Source: Acidobacteriota bacterium (GTDB taxonomy: Bacteria; Acidobacteriota; Vicinamibacteria; Vicinamibacterales; Vicinamibacteraceae). From it: a DNA stretch of 8,934 bases. Of the stretch, positions 6,414 to 8,934 are shown piece by piece. The stretch spans positions 1 through 8,934 of the forward strand of contig JAEYZV010000375.1 in assembly GCA_023427865.1 (NCBI GenBank), read 5' to 3'. Below the pieces are notes generated by a model, which was given only the letters and a program-made list of their open reading frames with translations, made no database searches and was not told where the DNA came from. The number at the start of each line of letters is the position of its first letter. Positions within the stretch are counted from its first letter, which is position 1. A program made the translations under genes and the position numbers.

Positions 6414-7517
6414 ATGACGATGAGCAGCCAGCTCGAAGCCAGCCTGCGGCACGACATGAACCTGATCCGCGGTGCGGTCGGGGAGATGGCCGAGTTGTGC
6501 GAGCGCGCCGTGCGAGGCACATTGGACGCCCTGGTCGAGGGCGATCAACAGGCCGCCTATCTCGTGATCCTGCGCGACGAGCGCATCGACCACCTGGAGC
6601 AGCAGCTGGATCGGCTGGCGCTGGAGTTCCTGGTGCGGCAACAACCCGCGGCCGGACACCTGCGCTTCGCGTACGCGGCGCTCAAGATCAGCACCGAGCT
6701 CGAACGCATCGGCGACCACGCCGAGGGCATCGCCCGGCGGGTGCTCAAGCTGCACGAGATCCAACCCGACATCCACGCCGAGCCGTTCGCCGAGATGGGC
6801 GAGGCCGCGCTGGCGATGCTGAGAGACGGCGTCCGGGCATTCCTCGAGGCCGACGCCGAGCTCGCCCGCACGACGATGGCGGTCGAGCGCGTCATCGACA
6901 AGATGCGCCAGCGGATCGACAAGGACCTGACGGTGCGACACACGGCCGGCACGTTCGGCCTCGAGGCGTATGCGCTGCTCTCCACGATCAGCCGCCGCCT
7001 TGAACGAGTTGCCGACGAGGTCCGCAACATGTGCGCCGAGACGCTTTACATGTGCACGGGCGAGTTCGCCAAGCACAAGGCGACCGAGGCGTACCGCATC
7101 CTGTTCGTCGACGAGCACAACCACTGCCGAAGCCAGATGGCCGAGGCGATCGCCACGACCCTCGCGCACCCGCGCCTCATCTTCAGCAGTGCAGGGCTCG
7201 ATCCCCGCCCCATCGACCCGCGGCTCATCGGGTTCCTGTCGGAGAAGGGCCTGGACATCATCGAGCAGCATCGCCCCAAGTCACTGGACCAGATCCCGAA
7301 CCTCGAGGTCTACCACGTGGTGGTGTCCTTCGATGCCGACGTCTACTCATCGCTGCGTTTCCGGCGCACGCCGACAGTGGTCTTCGACTGGCACGTCGAT
7401 GACCCGTCGGACGTGCCCGGTACGCTCGACGAGAGCCGCCAGGCATACGAGCATGCCTTCGCCGTCATCCGGAGACACCTGCAGCTCCTGGCCGAGGCGG
7501 TCGTGCACCAGGACTGA
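6414..7517 (+). CDS. phoU: PhoU phosphate-signalling protein fused to a cysteine-less ArsC/LMW-phosphatase-like domain
   Basis: A 367-residue cytosolic protein. Residues 1 to about 222 are PhoU: two related helical halves, each with its metal-binding motif, E97-x3-D101 (LERIGDHAEG) and E197-x3-D201 (LERVADEVRN). PhoU normally links the PstSCAB transporter to the PhoR/PhoB phosphate response. Residues about 226-367 match the arsenate reductase/low-molecular-weight phosphatase fold: YRILFV strand, P-loop position 233-240 followed by QMAEA, FSSAGLDPRP, the KSLD motif (289-292), VVVSFDADVY, and FDWHVDDP near 324-331. The family's P-loop cysteine is D233 here, and the position of the resolving cysteine is S305. 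C238 and R239 remain. Catalysis by the usual route is therefore not expected, and an oxyanion-sensing or structural role is my inference. ATG 6420 (with GGGG ahead of it) may be the true start. pstS follows after 4 bp. Confidence 0.88.
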   Translation: MTMSSQLEASLRHDMNLIRGAVGEMAELCERAVRGTLDALVEGDQQAAYLVILRDERIDHLEQQLDRLALEFLVRQQPAAGHLRFAYAALKISTELERIGDHAEGIARRVLKLHEIQPDIHAEPFAEMGEAALAMLRDGVRAFLEADAELARTTMAVERVIDKMRQRIDKDLTVRHTAGTFGLEAYALLSTISRRLERVADEVRNMCAETLYMCTGEFAKHKATEAYRILFVDEHNHCRSQMAEAIATTLAHPRLIFSSAGLDPRPIDPRLIGFLSEKGLDIIEQHRPKSLDQIPNLEVYHVVVSFDADVYSSLRFRRTPTVVFDWHVDDPSDVPGTLDESRQAYEHAFAVIRRHLQLLAEAVVHQD

Positions 7518-7521
7518 CTCC

Positions 7522-8454
7522 ATGACCCGGATGTGGCTCCATCGTGCACTGGCCACCGTCACGCTCGCGCTGGCGACGCTCGGCGGCGTGTCGTGCGGCA
7601 GCAGGGCGCGTCCAGACGCCGTGCTGCTCAATCGCGGCTCCGACACCATGATCAACGTCGCGCAGGCCTGGGCCGAGGAGTACGCGAAGGTCGCGCCCGA
7701 CGTCTCGGTGGAAGTGGCCGGGGGCGGATCGGGCGTGGGGATTGCGGCATTGATCGACGGCACCGTGCAGATCGCCAACAGCAGTCGGCCGATGAAGACG
7801 GCCGAACGGGAGGCCATTCGCGCTGCGCATGGCACCGACGCGGTCCAGCACGTCACCGGCTACGACGCGCTGGTGGTCTACGTGCACGTGGACAACCCGG
7901 TGCGCTCGATGACCCTGGCGCAGCTGCGCGAGATGTTTGCCGAGGGCGGGCGCATCTCGCGCTGGTCCGATTTCGGCGTGCGCCACGACGCGTGCCCGCG
8001 GGACACGATCATCCGCATCAGCCGTCAATCGAGCTCGGGAACCTACGATTTCTTCCGCGAGGTCGCCCTCGAGCGGCGCGATTTCAAGCTCGGGACGCTG
8101 GAACTCAACGGGTCGAAGGAAGTCGTGGACCTCGTCGCCCACACGCCGTGCGCCGTCGGCTACAGCGGCATGGGCTATGCCACGCCGGGCGTCAGGATGC
8201 TGTCGCTCTCGACGGCGGGGGAGCCGCCGGTGGCGCCGAGCGCCGAAGCGACCCTCGATGGCAGCTATCCGATCGGACGGCCGCTCTACATGTACACGGT
8301 CGGTCAACCCGAGGGCGCGATCGAGAGCTATCTGGAGTGGATCTACTCGCCACCGGGGCAGCGCATTGTCGCGGCGGTCGGTTACGTGCCGCTTCCGTCA
8401 GCAACGCCCCGGACGGCCGGGGGCGGTGCGGATCGAGTCCGGGAGGCTCGGTGA
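7522..8454 (+). CDS. pstS: Phosphate-binding protein of the high-affinity Pst ABC transporter
   Basis: A 310-residue extracytoplasmic phosphate receptor that hands phosphate to PstC/PstA. An N-terminal basic segment and hydrophobic stretch (about 5-20) end in GVSC, with C25 a plausible lipidation site. The -3 position is Gly rather than the preferred Leu, so a lipobox is likely but not ideal. Phosphate-binding signatures of the PstS family follow: RGSDTM (38-43), GGGSGVG (67-73), NSSRPMK (86-92), and R168-x-SSSGTYDFF (to 178). C158 and C210 could form a disulfide. Length is typical. The start is ATG 7522, eight bases after AGGA (7510-7513), four bases past the phoU fusion's stop. The frame is open further upstream to 6970, but that part overlaps phoU and is not coding. 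The stop overlaps the pstC start in GTGA. Confidence 0.92.
   Translation: MTRMWLHRALATVTLALATLGGVSCGSRARPDAVLLNRGSDTMINVAQAWAEEYAKVAPDVSVEVAGGGSGVGIAALIDGTVQIANSSRPMKTAEREAIRAAHGTDAVQHVTGYDALVVYVHVDNPVRSMTLAQLREMFAEGGRISRWSDFGVRHDACPRDTIIRISRQSSSGTYDFFREVALERRDFKLGTLELNGSKEVVDLVAHTPCAVGYSGMGYATPGVRMLSLSTAGEPPVAPSAEATLDGSYPIGRPLYMYTVGQPEGAIESYLEWIYSPPGQRIVAAVGYVPLPSATPRTAGGGADRVREAR
8441..8446 (+). promoter_or_regulatory. Ribosome binding site for pstC, inside the end of pstS
   Basis: GGGAGG lies four bases before GTG 8451 and supports that start. It sits within the last codons of pstS, consistent with translational coupling. Confidence 0.65.
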
Positions 8455-8934
8455 GCCAGGGGGGGCACGACCGGATCGAGTACCGCCGCACGTGGCGTGC
8501 TCTGGCCACGGAGCGCGCGATCGAGGCGGTGATCGTCGTCTGTGGGATCAGCGCCGTGATCCTCGTGGGGGGCATCTTCGCCTTCGTGCTTCGAGAAGCG
8601 GTCCCGGTGCTCGCGAGCCCCGAGTTCAGCCTCGGCGAGTTCCTCTTCAGCGTGGAGTGGTATCCGACCTCGGTCACCGACGTCCGCTATGGCGTGCTGG
8701 CGATGATCGTGGGCACGCTTGCGGTGACCGCGCTCGCGATGGCCATCGCGGTGCCGTTCGGCATCGGCGGCGCCATCTACCTCTCGGAATTCTGCCAACC
8801 ACGAGTGCGTGAGACGTTGAAGGTCGTCATCGAACTGCTTGCGGCGATCCCGTCGGTCGTGTGGGGCTTCATCGGCCTGACCGTCGTGAACCACCTGCTG
8901 ATCACGCTCTTCGACGCCGCGGTGGGATTGAACC
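8451..8934 (+). CDS. pstC: Phosphate ABC transporter permease PstC (N-terminal part, cut by window end)
   Basis: The first 161 residues of an inner-membrane permease subunit that pairs with PstA and the ATPase PstB. The GTG start overlaps the pstS stop in a GTGA quadruplet, with GGGAGG just ahead. Visible parts are a short basic cytosolic N-terminus (RIEYRRTWR), the first membrane segment (about 25-47), an extracytoplasmic loop with the EFLFSVEWYPTS stretch typical of PstC, a second membrane stretch (about 81-110), and the cytosolic coupling region IELLAAIPSVVWGFIG (about 127-142). That last motif is the form of the ABC-permease EAA loop characteristic of PstC and PstA. Order after pstS favours PstC over PstA. 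The reading frame is still open at the last base. Confidence 0.9.
   Translation, partial: MSQGGHDRIEYRRTWRALATERAIEAVIVVCGISAVILVGGIFAFVLREAVPVLASPEFSLGEFLFSVEWYPTSVTDVRYGVLAMIVGTLAVTALAMAIAVPFGIGGAIYLSEFCQPRVRETLKVVIELLAAIPSVVWGFIGLTVVNHLLITLFDAAVGLN

Noticed and set aside
7125..7127. Cys238 as the catalytic nucleophile of the ArsC-like domain.
   Set aside because: It aligns with the second cysteine of the family's CTGNSCR loop, directly before the arginine, not with the C of C-x5-R; the geometry is wrong for the usual mechanism.
6970..7521. In-frame upstream extension of pstS starting at 6970.
   Set aside because: It overlaps the end of the phoU fusion in another frame, is Ser/Arg-rich, and precedes the PstS signal sequence that begins at 7522.
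1..8934. tRNA, rRNA, CRISPR arrays, insertion sequences, riboswitches.
   Set aside because: None of the expected structures or repeats were seen on either strand by eye; small RNAs cannot be excluded.

Overview
The window is GC-rich chromosomal DNA, densely coded, with no mobile elements, RNA genes or CRISPR arrays that I can see. The best guess for the host is Acidobacteriota, perhaps Vicinamibacteria. This is an inference from three things: base composition, a regulator joining an OmpR-type winged helix to a membrane segment and a PD40/TolB-like propeller (very common in that phylum), and a plant/cyanobacterial-style GlgC. It is not proven.

Left part (1-3014): a divergent pair. On the minus strand, running off the left edge, is the N-terminal 222 residues of the membrane-anchored winged-helix regulator. 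On the plus strand, after a 71-bp gap, is a 758-residue fusion of a SulP anion transporter, a STAS domain and a beta-class carbonic anhydrase with intact zinc ligands. The fusion suggests coupled bicarbonate transport and CO2/bicarbonate interconversion, possibly controlled by the neighbouring regulator. Middle (3015-4361): a convergent gap holding a long near-perfect inverted repeat (probable two-way terminator), then glgC (ADP-glucose pyrophosphorylase, glycogen synthesis) on the minus strand.

Right part (4362-8934): a phosphate-uptake block, all on the plus strand. First come a DUF47 (PhoU-like) accessory protein and a PiT low-affinity phosphate permease. A 136-bp gap follows, with a palindrome just after pit and an exact 7-bp direct repeat at 11-bp period that has the architecture of a PHO box. 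Then come a PhoU fused to an ArsC/low-molecular-weight phosphatase-like domain, the phosphate-binding protein PstS, and the start of the permease PstC, which is cut by the window end. The last two genes overlap by 4 bp and phoU-pstS are separated by 4 bp, so these three look like one operon. The low-affinity and high-affinity systems thus sit side by side with the putative starvation-response element between them.

The most unusual item is the PhoU-ArsC fusion. Its C-terminal domain keeps the fold signatures of the arsenate reductase/LMW phosphatase family, but the catalytic P-loop cysteine is Asp233 and the aligned resolving cysteine is Ser305. It looks like a pseudo-enzyme that may have become an oxyanion sensor attached to PhoU.
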